Source: Xylaria sp. FL1777 (Eukaryota > Ascomycota > Sordariomycetes > Xylariales > Xylariaceae). From it: DNA of 64,000 nucleotides. Positions 36,100 to 48,439 of this stretch are shown piece by piece. Where the stretch lies: NCBI GenBank assembly GCA_022578965.1, contig MU400595.1, positions 124,001 through 188,000 of the forward strand, written 5' to 3'. The position numbers and the translations under genes were made by a program. The notes beneath the pieces were generated by a model. That model was not told where the DNA came from and did not search any database. It worked only from the letters and a program-made list of their open reading frames with translations. How positions within the stretch are numbered: the stretch's first letter is position 1; each line of letters begins with the position of its first letter.

Positions 36100-37339
36100 G
36101 TTGACGCTGCAGATATTAATACCAAATACTTAGAAACTGTTTGGGAAAGAAGACTTGGTCAAGGCAGACGATTTAGGAGCTGTTCGTGGTCAAACTTGCA
36201 AAGGGTCTTGTATAGCCAGCTAGGTATTACGACGATGCACCGGGGCGAAATCATATATGAGACACACATTGAACGTAGGACTCGCTGCCATCGTCTATTT
36301 TTGTTTACCCGAGTTCCGTAACAGCTGCGCCCGAAACTTGGCAATCAGATGTTTGAGCCACTGCCGAGTCCTATAATATCTCGAAGTGAAGGCTAGCTGA
36401 CGTGAGAGGTGCCGAGTGTTAGCGATGTTCCTGCCTAAATAGTATTGGCGTCAAGGATTCTCTCTTGTGACCATCGCTGCCTACTAGAGCTGTCTTCATT
36501 GGGTCGTATAGGTATACGATCTAGCCAGTTGTGTTGTGGTCCTTCACCTCTAAAACATCGTATTTACCTGGGCTTGAAGACTATCTAGGTTGAGAAGCGT
36601 ACAATTCAGTCCAGCAAATATTTAACTAAAAACAAACAATAGCTTTGGTTTAAGCCAGATTCCGCATAGCCATGCAAGACTTGATGCCAAATACTCTTCG
36701 TGATAAGCCCTTATACACTACTTGGCATAGAACTTGGCGTAGAGTAACATACAGCAGACACCGCCACGTAACAAGCTAAGAACAACAATTACAGTTGTTT
36801 ACTGTAGATGATGCAGGGGTATCGCTAGGAAGACTTGATTCGTCAGTTATGACAATTGCACGATAGGCTACTACGTCGTAGTATAGGTGTACTTAATCTA
36901 GCCAGACTCTGGCCATGCCACTGTTGCCGTCCTCAATAGCCTATTGCGCGAAATGCAGCTCATTGTTTAAATCACCCAACTGAAAAGTCGATTTTCATGG
37001 TTTTTACTAAGACCAATAAACAATTGTTATGTTTGTGAAATTATATGTTTACAACTACCATTTAAATATGAGAGATCCTGAGTTAATGGAATTCTGCAGT
37101 GGTCATATTAATATAACCAGATTCATTAACACAGGTTATGTAAGTAGGTACAGTAGGTAACTATTGGTGGGCACTCTTGTTCTGAGACTACAATTAACAT
37201 ATGACGTCACTGATTTGCAAGCCACGCTGGTCAAAAACAACTTCCAACTCTCGAACATGGCAGCCGACACCAAAACATCGCAACAATTGAACGCAATATT
37301 CCTGCTCGGAATTACCTCGCGGCTGCCAGAACACGAAAT
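36100..37339. other. intergenic
   Basis: This holds the promoter of the calcium uniporter gene. It becomes AT-rich near 36960-37140. No gene was seen. Confidence 0.5.
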
Positions 37340-38884
37340 ATGAGCTATGCGACCCGAGCATGCTCTCAGCTACCAGCAGCCGCGGGCTTTCGACGGCTGG
37401 CGGGCTGTAGTAGAAGCGGCCCTCATCCACACACAGGCCATCACTCTGCCCTGATCCGAAGTCCGCAGCTATGGCGATTGTGCGGTCCTCACTCGAACTT
37501 CCGAGGCTTCACTTCTTCACTTCGCCGAGCAAATGATCTGGTCCGAGGGGAAACCGCCCGTGAAACGAACAAGAGGGACCAAGATGCCCACGAGGAGGAG
37601 ATCGAGACAAGCATACAAGAAGCCACGAAGCAACAGATCAAGCGGCCATGGCAGAGAGAGGGCGCAGACCTGCCGCCTATCGATCAGTCGCGTCGCTCTA
37701 TGAACAAGACCATGACCAAGGGTAATCGTTCTTTTGTACGTCACAATTCAATTACGACAGACGAAGCTAACACCTTTTATTTTCTAGGGAAGCTCTTAAC
37801 GACTCCGACCCGACTCCTGAAATTAATCTTACCGCTCCCCGTTGACGCTACGCACGATGAAAAAGGCAATAAGGGCGAGTTCCGCGCTCTCGCACAAAAC
37901 GAAGACATCCAACCGTTGGCACTGCTCGTGCATCCCCAACAGCCCCTCTCATATTTAGAACGCCTCATCCAGGCCGAGCTGCCTGCCGTCCATGATCGCG
38001 ACGGTCACGAAAAAATGCCCAGCATACACTTCCTCGCCGAAGGGTCAGAGCGTGACGAGCAGGGCCAAAAGAAGGACAAGAAGGACTCCAACATTGCGTC
38101 GTACTCGGGACTCGGTCGTGAAGGCGTCGATACGCCCGCGGAGCAGCAGGATTGGGTTCGATGGTCAAGCAGTACCGAGATTGGGGACTTCATTCGTGAT
38201 GCCGCGCGAGGACGCGAATTCGCTATCTACATTGATGGCCTCAACACGGAAATGCGCGTCGATGTACCGAGCTTCAACGACCGCACGCACTACATGCGAC
38301 TGAGGCTAAGGCGAATGTCTCACAAGATCGAGGAACTGTCGAAGATCAAGCAAGAATGCGACATGCTAGCGCACCGCGGTGCCCACCGGCTAGCACAGGC
38401 CGGCTTTGTAGCGTTATCGGGATGGTGGGCCACCGTGTACTACGTCACCTTCTACACCGACGCTGGTTGGGATCTCGTCGAGCCTGTTACCTACCTCGCA
38501 GGCCTGACCACCATTATGGGCGGTTATCTGTGGTTCCTGTTTATCAGCCGAGACCTAAGCTACCAGGCGGCGCTGAAAATTACTGTCTCGCGACGGCAGA
38601 ACGTTTTATACCAGGCGCGCGGGTTCGAGCCGCAGAAGTGGGAAGCACTCGTCTACGACGCCAATACGCTTCGAAGGGAGATTCGGTACGTAGCCGAAGA
38701 ATATGACGTGGATTGGGATGAGACGAAGGACCTCGGCGGCGAGGAGGTGAAGGCAGTCTTAGAGAAGGAGAACGCCAAGAGGAAGAGGCGTGAATCCGTC
38801 AGCGATAAGGACGCTGCGGATGCGGATAGAAAAGCTGAGAGGAATGGCGAGTCCAATAATAAGACGCAAGACAAGAAGGAATAA
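37340..38884 (+). CDS. MCU: mitochondrial calcium uniporter pore subunit
   Basis: Exons 37340-37721 and 37788-38884 join in frame to 492 residues. The 66-nt intron (donor GGTAATC, branch GCTAAC, acceptor TTTTCTAG) is a multiple of three and stop-free, so the unspliced frame also reads through as 514 residues. Splicing gives [19 protein letters not shown], which fits the family. The first 60 residues are Arg-rich without acidic residues, a mitochondrial presequence. The pore carries [10 protein letters not shown] between two helices (about 360-410), matching the MCU signature WDxxEPVTY with both selectivity-filter acids. A coiled coil precedes it ([18 protein letters not shown]). The C-terminal tail is long and charged. 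The protein forms the Ca2+ channel of the inner mitochondrial membrane. Confidence 0.93.
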   Translation: MSYATRACSQLPAAAGFRRLAGCSRSGPHPHTGHHSALIRSPQLWRLCGPHSNFRGFTSSLRRANDLVRGETARETNKRDQDAHEEEIETSIQEATKQQIKRPWQREGADLPPIDQSRRSMNKTMTKGNRSFVRHNSITTDEANTFYFLGKLLTTPTRLLKLILPLPVDATHDEKGNKGEFRALAQNEDIQPLALLVHPQQPLSYLERLIQAELPAVHDRDGHEKMPSIHFLAEGSERDEQGQKKDKKDSNIASYSGLGREGVDTPAEQQDWVRWSSSTEIGDFIRDAARGREFAIYIDGLNTEMRVDVPSFNDRTHYMRLRLRRMSHKIEELSKIKQECDMLAHRGAHRLAQAGFVALSGWWATVYYVTFYTDAGWDLVEPVTYLAGLTTIMGGYLWFLFISRDLSYQAALKITVSRRQNVLYQARGFEPQKWEALVYDANTLRREIRYVAEEYDVDWDETKDLGGEEVKAVLEKENAKRKRRESVSDKDAADADRKAERNGESNNKTQDKKE

Positions 38885-40455
38885 CAGAATCAGAGATGAT
38901 ACCCTTGTACGAGCTGTGGCTAGCGATCACCAAGACTAATAATAATAGATTTGGGAGTTTATGAAGTGAACCTACGATTCTCGAGTATGAAATTAAATAA
39001 GTGTTTCATCACACCATACGAGACGTCCCCAAGAAACAAGAAACTCAGAAATGGAAAATTCATATCTATACTTCCTGCGCTCTTTTATTGCCCCATTATT
39101 TCAATTAAGTAGGTATAAAAACGTCTTTGCACCTTTTTTACCAATGCAACATACCCGTGTCCTGACATTGTTTCCAGTCCCGAGGGATAACACGAAATCT
39201 AATTATTTAGCATCTCCCGCAAGACCTTAATCTGCCCCAGCACGCTGTCCTTGCTATTGCCGCCCCGCACATATGGATGCAACATCTGGTCAAGATATAA
39301 GTCTATCACTGGTATAAAGACACCCAAAAGTGTTTCAGGTCTAGGCCGTCATAGCTTCGGCACACGGCGAGCAAGAACCTACCTAGGTAAATTAATGTTA
39401 ATATCCATATCGCACGATTGAAGTCAGTTATGCCGGTACTTATCTTTTGTCCTACCTTCGAACCGCAACCGAGAGGGTAGCTGAAGCGGCCACCCTATAA
39501 CATGTTCGCTTCCGGTTTCTTATCCGACGCCACGATGAATAAACACTCCACCTAATACATTTTGTTATGCAAATAGAGAACCTAGCGCTGGGATGTAGGG
39601 CAACATTAATTATGGGCTGGGAATTATTATTCCTTCTCCATCGGAAGACTTTCACTCTGAAAATAGTTCTCAAAGATTGCCGATAATCGGCATATTCCAC
39701 AGCGCATTAAAGCCCACCTTACTGCGTAGGTTAGTGACCGTTTAAGATATAGTATATATGACGCATACTAGCACCAGGTTCATTACGTTAATCCCTTATC
39801 ACGATAAAACATGTGTATTTGAATCCTGGTAAATTTACTACAGGAGTATAGTACGACTACAACAGAACATGCCAAATTCAAGAAATATCAAACAAACCTC
39901 GGCGTTACGAGCGGCTCAACCCCATGAATGTATGGATGCCGAGCACATACATATGTAGGTAGGTACCTAACATAGTATCGGAAGCTACCCTGGAGGTGGT
40001 GGTCCCACTAAATAAACAACAATCAGGGCACCGTCTTTCGTCTGGAACAAATGACGTTGGGGATTTCCCGGTGCATTGATCTGCCTACCTATCCGCCGAC
40101 CAGCTTTACAAATCCATCCTATCATACGGGCCAGCCAGATACTCACGATACACCATTAGTTGAACTACGTGATACACACCTGCTGCATGAGAGGCACTGG
40201 TGCGCTTAGGACGCCTTCCCAGCAGTGTAACTAAGTAGGTAGCAGAGCGTTGCCATGAGTCTTGGTCGGCTCTCCATCTTTTGTCTCTTGCCATCGTAGA
40301 ACTTATGATCTCTCTCATCTAGTCTTTTTAGGAAAAGAAAGACAAGAAACGGAAACAGAACCGAAAACGACAACTGGATAACAGTTTCGCTGTTGGGGTT
40401 TTTGAATCTGGCCGAGGTGGAGTGACCGAGACCTTGTCTTTCTCATTGCGGCTTC
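38885..40455. other. intergenic
   Basis: No gene was seen. It holds palindrome TACCTAGGTA at 39380-39389, reciprocal TAGGTACCTA at 39960-39969, and a few GATA cores (for example near 39797-39806) upstream of the siderophore acyltransferase. None matches the full ATCWGATAA consensus. Confidence 0.5.
39380..39389. repeat. TACCTAGGTA palindrome
   Basis: Perfect 10-bp palindrome between the uniporter and the acyltransferase genes. Confidence 0.9.
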
Positions 40456-42074
40456 ATGGCCCCCTCATTAGTTCATTTGCCCGATGGGCAGACCTACACC
40501 GTCCAACCCGTCTTTGGCGGGCTGTTTTTCAAGGACAACGCCCTTAACGTCCACCCTACACCCTTTCCTGCTGGGTGGACAGTTGCATTACATACAGAAG
40601 ATGCCACGGAGCAGGATGTCCAGCCACCCGCCGCCGGTGATGATGGCGGGGACTCTGGCTCCTCCCAGAGCCACTCACGCCGCTACCGTCAGCCTACTTT
40701 ACAGAATGATACAATATTTATCTCTTCCATCTCCAACCCTTCTAGTCGGGACTTCAAACCCCATGCAAGCCCGTCTCGGCAGATCGCCCTAATGTTGTGG
40801 ATATCGTTATACTGGTACTTCCAGCAGTCGGAACCTGCGCCGTATCTCGACAGCGAGCAAACGCGGTCAGCTCCCACTGAGGCCAGACCTAAGGGTGACT
40901 GGCGTATCAGGATCAAGCGCGAGGGCATTTTCCGCAGCAAGAACATGATTCCGAAGCTAGAGAGAATGGGCCTGATAACAAGCTTCGATACCTCTGTAGG
41001 CTGCGGACTCGACGACAAGGAACAGGGCTGGGATCAGATGTTTGTCACTCGGCGGATGTTCTGGCAGATTCATAGCGGCATATTCCTCTTCACACTACAG
41101 CCCTTGAAGACCCAGCACCCGTCTTGCCCAACATCGCCTATTACAAGTAGGCCGACCTCGCCTACGCCAAACGACCCAACCCAGAGGCCAACTTCTCCTT
41201 TCGCGGCTTTACCGAGCCTCATAACTTCTGACATGCCTGGTGATCCAGTACCAACCACACTCACAACTGCGCCAGCTTTTCCTCTTGGTCCTTATTACTC
41301 CTCGTCCCATTTACCAACATACTTCCCCCCACCTCCTCTACAGTATGTTATCACAAATAACACACGACACCCACGTCGACAGAAGCCTCCTCGTATGGGA
41401 GAAATATTCTACGCCCGTTTCGTCCCCACCATGGGGAAGTATCTCTCTTTTCGGGTAGCATCACTTTCAACGGGGCCGGTTCCCTATCTGGGTCCGGTCG
41501 GAACGGCAGATAAGGACAGCGAATTTGTGCATCTCTGCTCGCTGTCAGATCGCTCGCTACTGCAAAGTTGGCTATCAAAACCGCGGGTATCTGCATTCTG
41601 GGGCGGATACCACGAAAACTTTCTTCCTACCGCTCTGAGGTCACAACACTCTTTCCCAGCTATCGGGCTCTGGGACGGGGTTCCTTTTGGCTATTTCGAG
41701 ATTTACTGGGTGAAAGAGGACCCATTGGGGCACTACATGGGCAACGATGCACAAGATTTTGACAGGGGAATGCACGTCTTGGTGGGCGAGGAGTGGGCGA
41801 GAGGAAAGGTAGCTATGTGGCTATCGAGTCTCCTCCAGTGGTGTTGGCAGGCAGATAGTCGCACGATGAATGTCTATTTAGAACCAAGAGTGGACAATAC
41901 GAGGTCGGTATTGTTACTCCCGCCATGTGAGACATGCCGTGACTAACAGATCCTAGGCTTATCAATCATCTTCAGAATTTGGGCTTCGCGAAAGAGAAAC
42001 AACTCGCGCTTCCGCATAAACAAGCATGGCTCTGTCGGTTGAGGAGAGACGCTTGGGAAGGACCTGCTCTGTGA
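40456..42074 (+). CDS. N5-hydroxyornithine acyltransferase, SidF/SidL type (GNAT)
   Basis: Exons 40456-41903 and 41957-42074 join in frame to 521 residues. The N-terminus MAPSLVHLPDGQTYTVQPVFGG is typical of fungal siderophore acyltransferases. The C-terminal IucB-like acetyltransferase domain (about 340-515) contains FPAIGLWDGVPFGYFEIYWV, DFDRGMHVLVGEEWARG and NVYLEPRVDN. After the splice it continues RLINHLQNLGFAKEKQL. The enzymes acylate N5-hydroxyornithine with acetyl-CoA (SidL, ferricrocin) or anhydromevalonyl-CoA (SidF, fusarinines). I cannot decide which from sequence alone. A Pro/Thr/Ser-rich insert (about 215-290) interrupts the region before the catalytic domain. It shares a pathway theme with the siderophore transporter at 13.7 kb. 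Confidence 0.85.
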
Positions 42075-43071
42075 AGAAATTGATTATTCGCATATTCAGC
42101 AGATATAGTATTATATAAGCGGCAAATAGGAACGCTCTCCTAAGGTATAGGTATCTAGGCATAAGTGTGTTAATGTCAACGCCAGTGTCTCTTCAGGCCG
42201 GGGGTCGCGAGATACATTCCCTATGTTACGTTATCTGGCACGGACGGGGAACTCGGCCGAATTAAATAAAGTGAGCTGAATAATTGCGTTCGGGACCGAG
42301 CCGTGTTATGCCTACGCAGGCTGAACCCCTTTCACGTGCAATACTAGTATTCGTAATAGGTATTGACGATTCTAGGTAGCGTACCTATTACGATTGCTGA
42401 ACTGAATCGAAGCCACGATAATGCCCTGAACACGAATGTACAATATACGGCGGTATTTGGCTGAAGTCATGTGACTCAACTACCGTCACTGTTGCAGCTT
42501 CAAAATAGTTGTAGATGAAAGAGCGATGAGCAAAAGATACCGTGCCTATGATTAAATAAGTACCTAGGTAAGTATGATTTAGCGCTTATATATAACGGAT
42601 AGGTACCTAGGTATGTACCTAGGTATGCAAGGAGCGGATGGCGCTGTCAGTAGTGCAGTGAGCGCGTCCCACTTCCCGCTCGGGACCGATGATCGATCGA
42701 CCCCACCATGGAAACCCGGTTGGCGACACACCGTCATTGACTTGGATGTGGGGGCAGCTCGACCAGTTCTATATACTGTAGGTACTTAATATCTGTGCTA
42801 GGTCCGAGAACCCAACCGCTTTTTCTACACTTGCTAATATGATTTTGGTCTTCCTATATACACTTAACTAGGAAACCTATTTCCCACGAAGCCCTAGCTC
42901 GAGATAGGGTTGATATTATCATTTCAATAACTTGGTCGTCCAGACTTGGGAGACCAGTTCATCTTTATCTCAGACACTTCTTTTTCCACCTGCTGAGAGC
43001 AACGTGCTTATCCAGCTCTCGCCCAAGACAGATTTCTCATATCAACCCCCAGAATAATACACACGGTAATA
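42075..43071. other. intergenic with palindrome cluster
   Basis: This holds the promoter of the NmrA-like gene and the densest group of TACCTAGGTA palindromes (42561-42625). No gene was seen. Confidence 0.5.
42561..42625. repeat. cluster of three TACCTAGGTA palindromes
   Basis: Perfect copies lie at 42561-42570, 42604-42613 and 42616-42625. A reciprocal TAGGTACCTA at 42600-42609 overlaps the second. They are about 450-510 bases upstream of the NmrA-like start codon. Confidence 0.92.
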
Positions 43072-44186
43072 ATGGCGTCTCAACCACGTAAGATTCTCGT
43101 CGTAGGCGCGACGGGCCAGCAAGGCAGCGCCGTGCTCTCGGCACTCTCAGAACTCGCCACCACTACATCAGGATCCGCCCCAAATCTGAAAATTCTCGCC
43201 CTAACACGCAAGGCGTCGTCAAAGAAAGCCCAATCTCTGGTTTCCTCGTACGGGAAGACGCTGAGTCTTGAGGTTGTGGAGGGCGACACAAAGGACCCCG
43301 AGCCCATCTTCGCGGCTCATAAGAACATTGACGCTGTGTTCTCGTACACGACCATGCCGGTTGCCGAGGAGGAGGAGCAGGCGAAGCCGCTTATTACGGC
43401 CGCGGCGAAACATGGCGTGAAGCACTTTGTGTTTAGTAGTGTGGAGCGAGGCGGTGATGAGCGCAGCTGGGAGAATCCTACTGATGTGCCCCATTTTGTG
43501 ACGAAGCATAATAGTGAGTTCTTATTCTTTCCTTATTTCTTAATTTACCATGGTTCATACCCTGGGTAGGGTTTACGGTGGTTCAATACATCTTTTTGCG
43601 ACCACTTATAAGGAATTTTGCCGCCTAAATCGCGATAGAATAGAGAGAGGCAGAATTTTGCTACTAACAGAACACCGCAATAGTCGAGCATCACCTCCGT
43701 AAAACATGCAAGGAGAATCCCTCAATGACGTACACCATTCTACGTCCAACGGCATTCATGGACAACCTAAGCCCTACATCGGGCTTCGGGCCTATGATGG
43801 CCGCCATGTGGCATACGATGCCGCTAGAAACCAAGCTACAAGTAATCAGCGTGCACGACATCGGTGTCTTCGGTGCCAAAGCTCTTCTTCACCCTGAGAA
43901 CTACAAGAATCGCGCCATTGGTCTCGCGGGTGACGAGCTAACGCTACTCGATGTGCGTGCGATCTTCCGCAAGGTTGCCGGTACCCAGCTCCCGCAGGCT
44001 TGGACAGTTGTTGGGTATGGCATGCGTTGGATGATCAAGGACCTTGGGAGGATGTTCAGTTTCTTCGAGCGGGAAGGTTACGGCGTTGATATCCAGAAAC
44101 TTAGGTCTGAGGAGCCGCGGCTACAGGATTTCGAGACTTGGCTGAAAGAGAGCAGCACTTTCGATTGCGGCAAGGGGAAGAAGTAG
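43072..44186 (+). CDS. NmrA-like NAD(P)-binding family protein
   Basis: Exons 43072-43513 and 43684-44186 join in frame to 314 residues. The N-terminus holds a Rossmann dinucleotide motif, ILVVGATGQQGSAV (Gly at 12, 15 and 18). The chain continues as an atypical short-chain dehydrogenase: FSYTTMPVAEEE, HGVKHFVFSSVERGG, then TYTILRPTAFMDN and the C-terminal DIGVFGAKALLHP. NmrA-like proteins often act as redox sensors or regulators, though some are reductases; the sequence does not decide. The 170-nt intron has a GTGAGT donor. Splicing gives the family-like KHNIEHHLRKTC. Confidence 0.88.
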
Positions 44187-45781
44187 GCGCTTGCGGCTGG
44201 CTTGTGGATAAAAGGTGATGGATTTCCAATCCGTCTCCTAAATTGTAACGACTATAACTGTATTGTTCTGCAGACCTAACTTGCTTGTCTGATTCAGCTC
44301 GACTAGGTTGGTAAATGGCTTACTGGGTGGCGCATTTGTATCGATGCAATGGAATAGTTACCATGAACACGGTGTACATGGAAAATGCTGAATGTATTCA
44401 GCCGATTTCCTTACCCTAGAATCATGTGATTTTGGCTTGTCATTGGAATGTTTGCTCTGTTGTTTGCTGATAGCCGGGTGGTAAATTACAAACCATGTGA
44501 TGGAGTTGAGTTTTTAAACTGATCATAGCTGCGTGATAACTAAAATAAATAAGGTTATCTAAAGGGAAACAGTGCGTAGTTAAGTTTCTGCTTCGCTGTT
44601 TGAATTGATGATGTTAGGTTGTCAGATGTAGCAACCGTTCACTAAATTCGACTATGAATGAGTTGTACTAACTTCTGATTCCCCTTGTGTGACTTTTCAT
44701 CTTATATTCGCAGTATTTTACAACCACGACGCGTCAATGGAGAGGCAATTTAGCCTCTAGTTTAGATCCCACGATACTAAGGTAGTCGATAAATTGTTGC
44801 AGGTGTAGAGTATAACCACATGAGCTTAGAGACATTATCAACTCCTAATATGAGTAAGATACGTCTAAACGCTCAAAGAAGCTTATGGAAACCACACCCT
44901 TGGATCTAGTAACTAAAGCCGCTAATAGGCAGAATTCGTAGAAGAAACACTGTTTAGTGTTCGTACAAAGGATATCGGTAGCATATATCGCCAAGCAGAA
45001 ATAGTTATCCCACCAACTTGCTCTCAGTTCTATTGATGAGACGTGCATCGTAGGATATACAAATAAGCTTGTCCAATTGTTTATTCGGCTCTTATCCCGA
45101 TTTGCCAACATGTGGTTTTCAAGGTGGCCCGAGAGTCTTCCCGTGTTCTCCTCAATGGCCGCCCTTAATGGCCGTGCTCAGTGCTTCTCATCAATGGACT
45201 AATCATTCATCCACACAACCCATATAGATTAACCATTACATTTTAGATAGAAGATACGCATTTCTATTATTTCTTTTCAATTGTCACTATCTCTTACCCC
45301 TCACTTGTCCAATTGCTGCCCACCCACCTTTTCTATATATTCCTCCCCCCCCCCCGGCCCGTGTCTCCCTTACTTCTCTATCTCTTCTTCATCTCCCACA
45401 AACATTTCTTTCACCTCCATCTTCCCGCCTCCATCCCTCACAAACTTCCGTAGAGATCAGCTCGCGAGGGCTATCTCATCAACCTCTTCGCCACCGGCCA
45501 TCTTGCCACAATCAACAGTCTCTGCTGCTTCGATGTTGCTTACCTCGACTGTTCGCAATTACTATTGATACACGGCGTTGCTTTTATAAAGCTAGAGTTG
45601 CTTATAGTTGAGTGACGGCTCTGCTTAAGTTCTCGTTCTCTATATCGCGAAGATAAGCTCTATAGCAATCCCGGCATTCTTTCGTCAATCTAACCGTCAA
45701 GTGAAGAGAGTTGTATGCATCTTCTGAAACATCGACTTCATAACAAAACCTAAAAGAATTCGCAACTTGAGTCGTATCAGT
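44187..45781. other. intergenic
   Basis: No supported gene. A pyrimidine-rich stretch with a C11 run (45345-45355) precedes the next gene. A 95-codon Ser/Pro-rich frame at 45281 looks like a by-product of this skewed composition. Confidence 0.45.
45345..45355. repeat. poly-C tract in pyrimidine-rich leader
   Basis: Eleven consecutive C residues inside a CT-rich stretch from about 45280 to 45440, upstream of the unknown four-exon gene. Confidence 0.85.
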
Positions 45782-46924
45782 ATGGCTCAGACCATGACCG
45801 CCTATGGCGAAGAGGCTTTCTCTTCCGCTGCCGATAAGATGCGCCGACAAGCTATGATCGATCCCAAGTGGGCTCAAATCGAGCTTCATACAATCGTTGA
45901 AGCGCTGCACAATGGGTTACCAGCGTTTCTACCCCGGAATCAAGCCCAGCTGTCGGATTTCAACTTCTGGCTAGACTTGCAAAGAAAGGCAGCTAAGATG
46001 TTTGGTGTTACAAACAGCCCCATCTCCAAGCCAGCTGTTACTCGAGTTGATGTACTCCCTAGAGATGATTCTCCTGCGAATACCACTTAGGAAACGGTTT
46101 CGTCAGGCAGAATCATCAGGGAGTCGTCACAAGATCTGGTATTTCCAGCACCAGTGGTAGAGTAGGTCGACTCATACCAAGTGATAATGAGTCGATACTG
46201 ACTATAGAACAGCCCTCGATTGTCTGACGACATCACCAAGCATGCGGTGGCGGCTATAACTACTGCAGATCTCGAAGACGGGGAACACAGCGATGTATCA
46301 GATGCTATATCCGATACATCCTTCACGCCGCCTAAAAACCTTGGGAGGTTCGCTCAGATCGGCAACGATGGTCGTCGACACGTGGTTCTGCCACCCCAGT
46401 TGACAGACCGCGGGGCCAAGCAGCAGAGATTCCTCCAACAAGACAACAATGGGCGACAGCACTTGTTGCCACCACCTGGCTTCCACGATGCAGCTCCCAA
46501 GCCTGTTAAAGACCTTGAGCCGGAGCCCAGTAAGCTTACTTTCGAGCGAAAGCGGGATTTCAAAAAGCCCGTCGTAGCTTGTAGCGAGCTTTCCCTTGCT
46601 CTGAAGGCTGAGCGAGCATTGCGTGGTGATAAGACTAAGGAGAAGAAGAAGAAGAAGAAGAGTCGTTCGGCTGGAAAGTAAGTATTGATCAGATGAACCC
46701 CTGCTACAGTTATTGTTGTCTATGGGATGGGGAGATGCTGACTGGTGACTACCGACAGACGCCCCGACATTCCTGATAAACACGTGTCATCGAACTGCCA
46801 GCCAAACACGTCAGCGACCACAGATGGCAAGACTCCATACTGGGAATCGATGTTCCTGAAGGGGCTCTTCGAGAGGGAGGAAGAACTCCTGTATAACGGC
46901 CGCTGGCCGGTCAGCACTTTCTGA
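45782..46924 (+). CDS. protein of unknown function, four exons (model partly inferred)
   Basis: Exons 45782-46051, 46111-46161, 46208-46677 and 46759-46924 join in frame to 318 residues. Introns 2 (GTAGGT donor, CTGAC branch, TATAG acceptor, 46 nt) and 3 (GTAAGT donor) look sound. Intron 1 (GTACTC donor, GGCAG acceptor) is weaker, and without it the frame meets TAG at 46088. Exon 1 encodes MAQTMTAYGEEAFSSAADKM and FNFWLDLQRKAAKMFG. Exon 3 encodes LGRFAQIGNDGRRHVVLPPQ, FLQQDNNGRQHLLPPPGF and a Lys-rich tract. Exon 4 encodes KTPYWESMFLKGLFEREEEL. The two NDGRRHVVLPP/NNGRQHLLPPP segments form an internal repeat. The Lys tract suggests nuclear or RNA/DNA contact. I do not recognise it. If intron 1 is wrong, the gene may be broken. 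Confidence 0.55.
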
Positions 46925-48439
46925 GGAGCTTGGAGCTTCAGATTGTTGCTGTCATTGTGATTCTGCTCTACCATTACGGCACAGAACTGCAGCAACTGCA
47001 CCACTGCCGAGAGTAGCGTTCATCGAGTGAGCGTATCGGTCTGGTCGCAGTTGGAACTATAACCTAATTTCCACGTCTGAGCTGTTTGATACAGCGATGA
47101 TTGACGGGTGGCTTTTTCTTTTCTTTTTTTTAATATTGAGCCTGTATAAATAAATCAAGCGTTGCGGAAAGGAGGTAATTTAGGATTTCTATGAGAGGAA
47201 ATCTGGTGGTATGCGGATGGAGTACCTCATGGACTAGGTGCTCAGGGATGATGACGAGTTAGGCAATCTAATAGAGGGCTCCTAGCTAGGAGTTCAGGAG
47301 TATAGCCAGCACTATAGTACTATAGCGCTTTTGATTGAGGGTTTAATAGGACCATTAATACATGCCTTTGTTTACAAATGCCTGTTTTGTGAAGTGTAGC
47401 TCTATATTGTTCGTTAAGATTAAGTATATTTTTCTTGTCCGCGGTTGCGAGGCTCTCGAGACCTGGTGGAATTCATCGACCAGAATTAGAGAGGGCAAAA
47501 GATGTTGTATTGGGTTAAGTTTCTGGCTAGGTCTACAGCAGTGAGGTGAACTACCTAACTCTACCCTATGAATCATAGTTTAGTCTAAATCTAAAACCAA
47601 TACGGAGATAGGAAGCAATCTCCATTTTCGACTAGTCATCAGAGTTTCCAGGCCGTCATCCCTTACATCATCGCTACCCTTGAATTAAGTAGTTTTCCCC
47701 CCTCCTTTTCTGTGAGAGCCGGCGAATAGAGCGCGATTAACGCGCAATGGTTACAACTACGGAAACGATTTCATTGATTGAAGCTTTATAGTAATAAAAT
47801 AATTAAAATATCAAAAATTAGTTTGCAAAGATTATGTTTTAGGTTGATTATGTGAGACCTTTGCTATAGTTATGTTTTTCTTCATGACTTATAATATAGG
47901 CGCCAGGCTTTAAAGAGACATTTATTGTAATTGTCACTCTACATGCTCTCTTCCAACTAGCCCTAACCTAGAATAAAATACAATTACATGTTATCTAGAA
48001 GGTCGACATGGTACAGGGGTCGTACGGGATCTACGTTATATAGATATCAATCCAGATGCTTCGGACTTAAAACGACCAGCTATTAAGCCCTCTTTAAGCT
48101 GAGACTTATAACCGGCTGTATACAAATTGACCTAGTCTTATCGCACTATTGCCGAGAGATTCTAAGAGGCCGTGGCTCCTTAGAAGATCATTTGTAATTC
48201 AAGCATATTCCCCAAGCCCTCCCTGTATTGTTACTACCCTACCCCATATTAGTTCAGTGACCTTTTCTCTTTTATTCATTATATGACGTAAACCAGATAT
48301 TGTAAGTTTCTAGATACATGAGCATGGCCCAATTATCATAAGCACGTCAATTATGAGCTGATTAGGGTAGTTGTTAGTAAGCGATTATTAAAACTGATGC
48401 TGTGTAGTCTATTAGGAAGTTTACTCCTATTCTTTAGCC
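46925..48439. other. intergenic, moderately AT-rich
   Basis: No gene was seen. AT content rises between about 47750 and 48430, perhaps a decayed repeat. There is no recognisable transposon feature. Confidence 0.45.

Noticed and set aside
45281..45568. 95-codon Ser/Pro-rich frame
   Set aside because: It is produced by a pyrimidine-rich promoter stretch. Its composition follows the base skew, not protein constraint.
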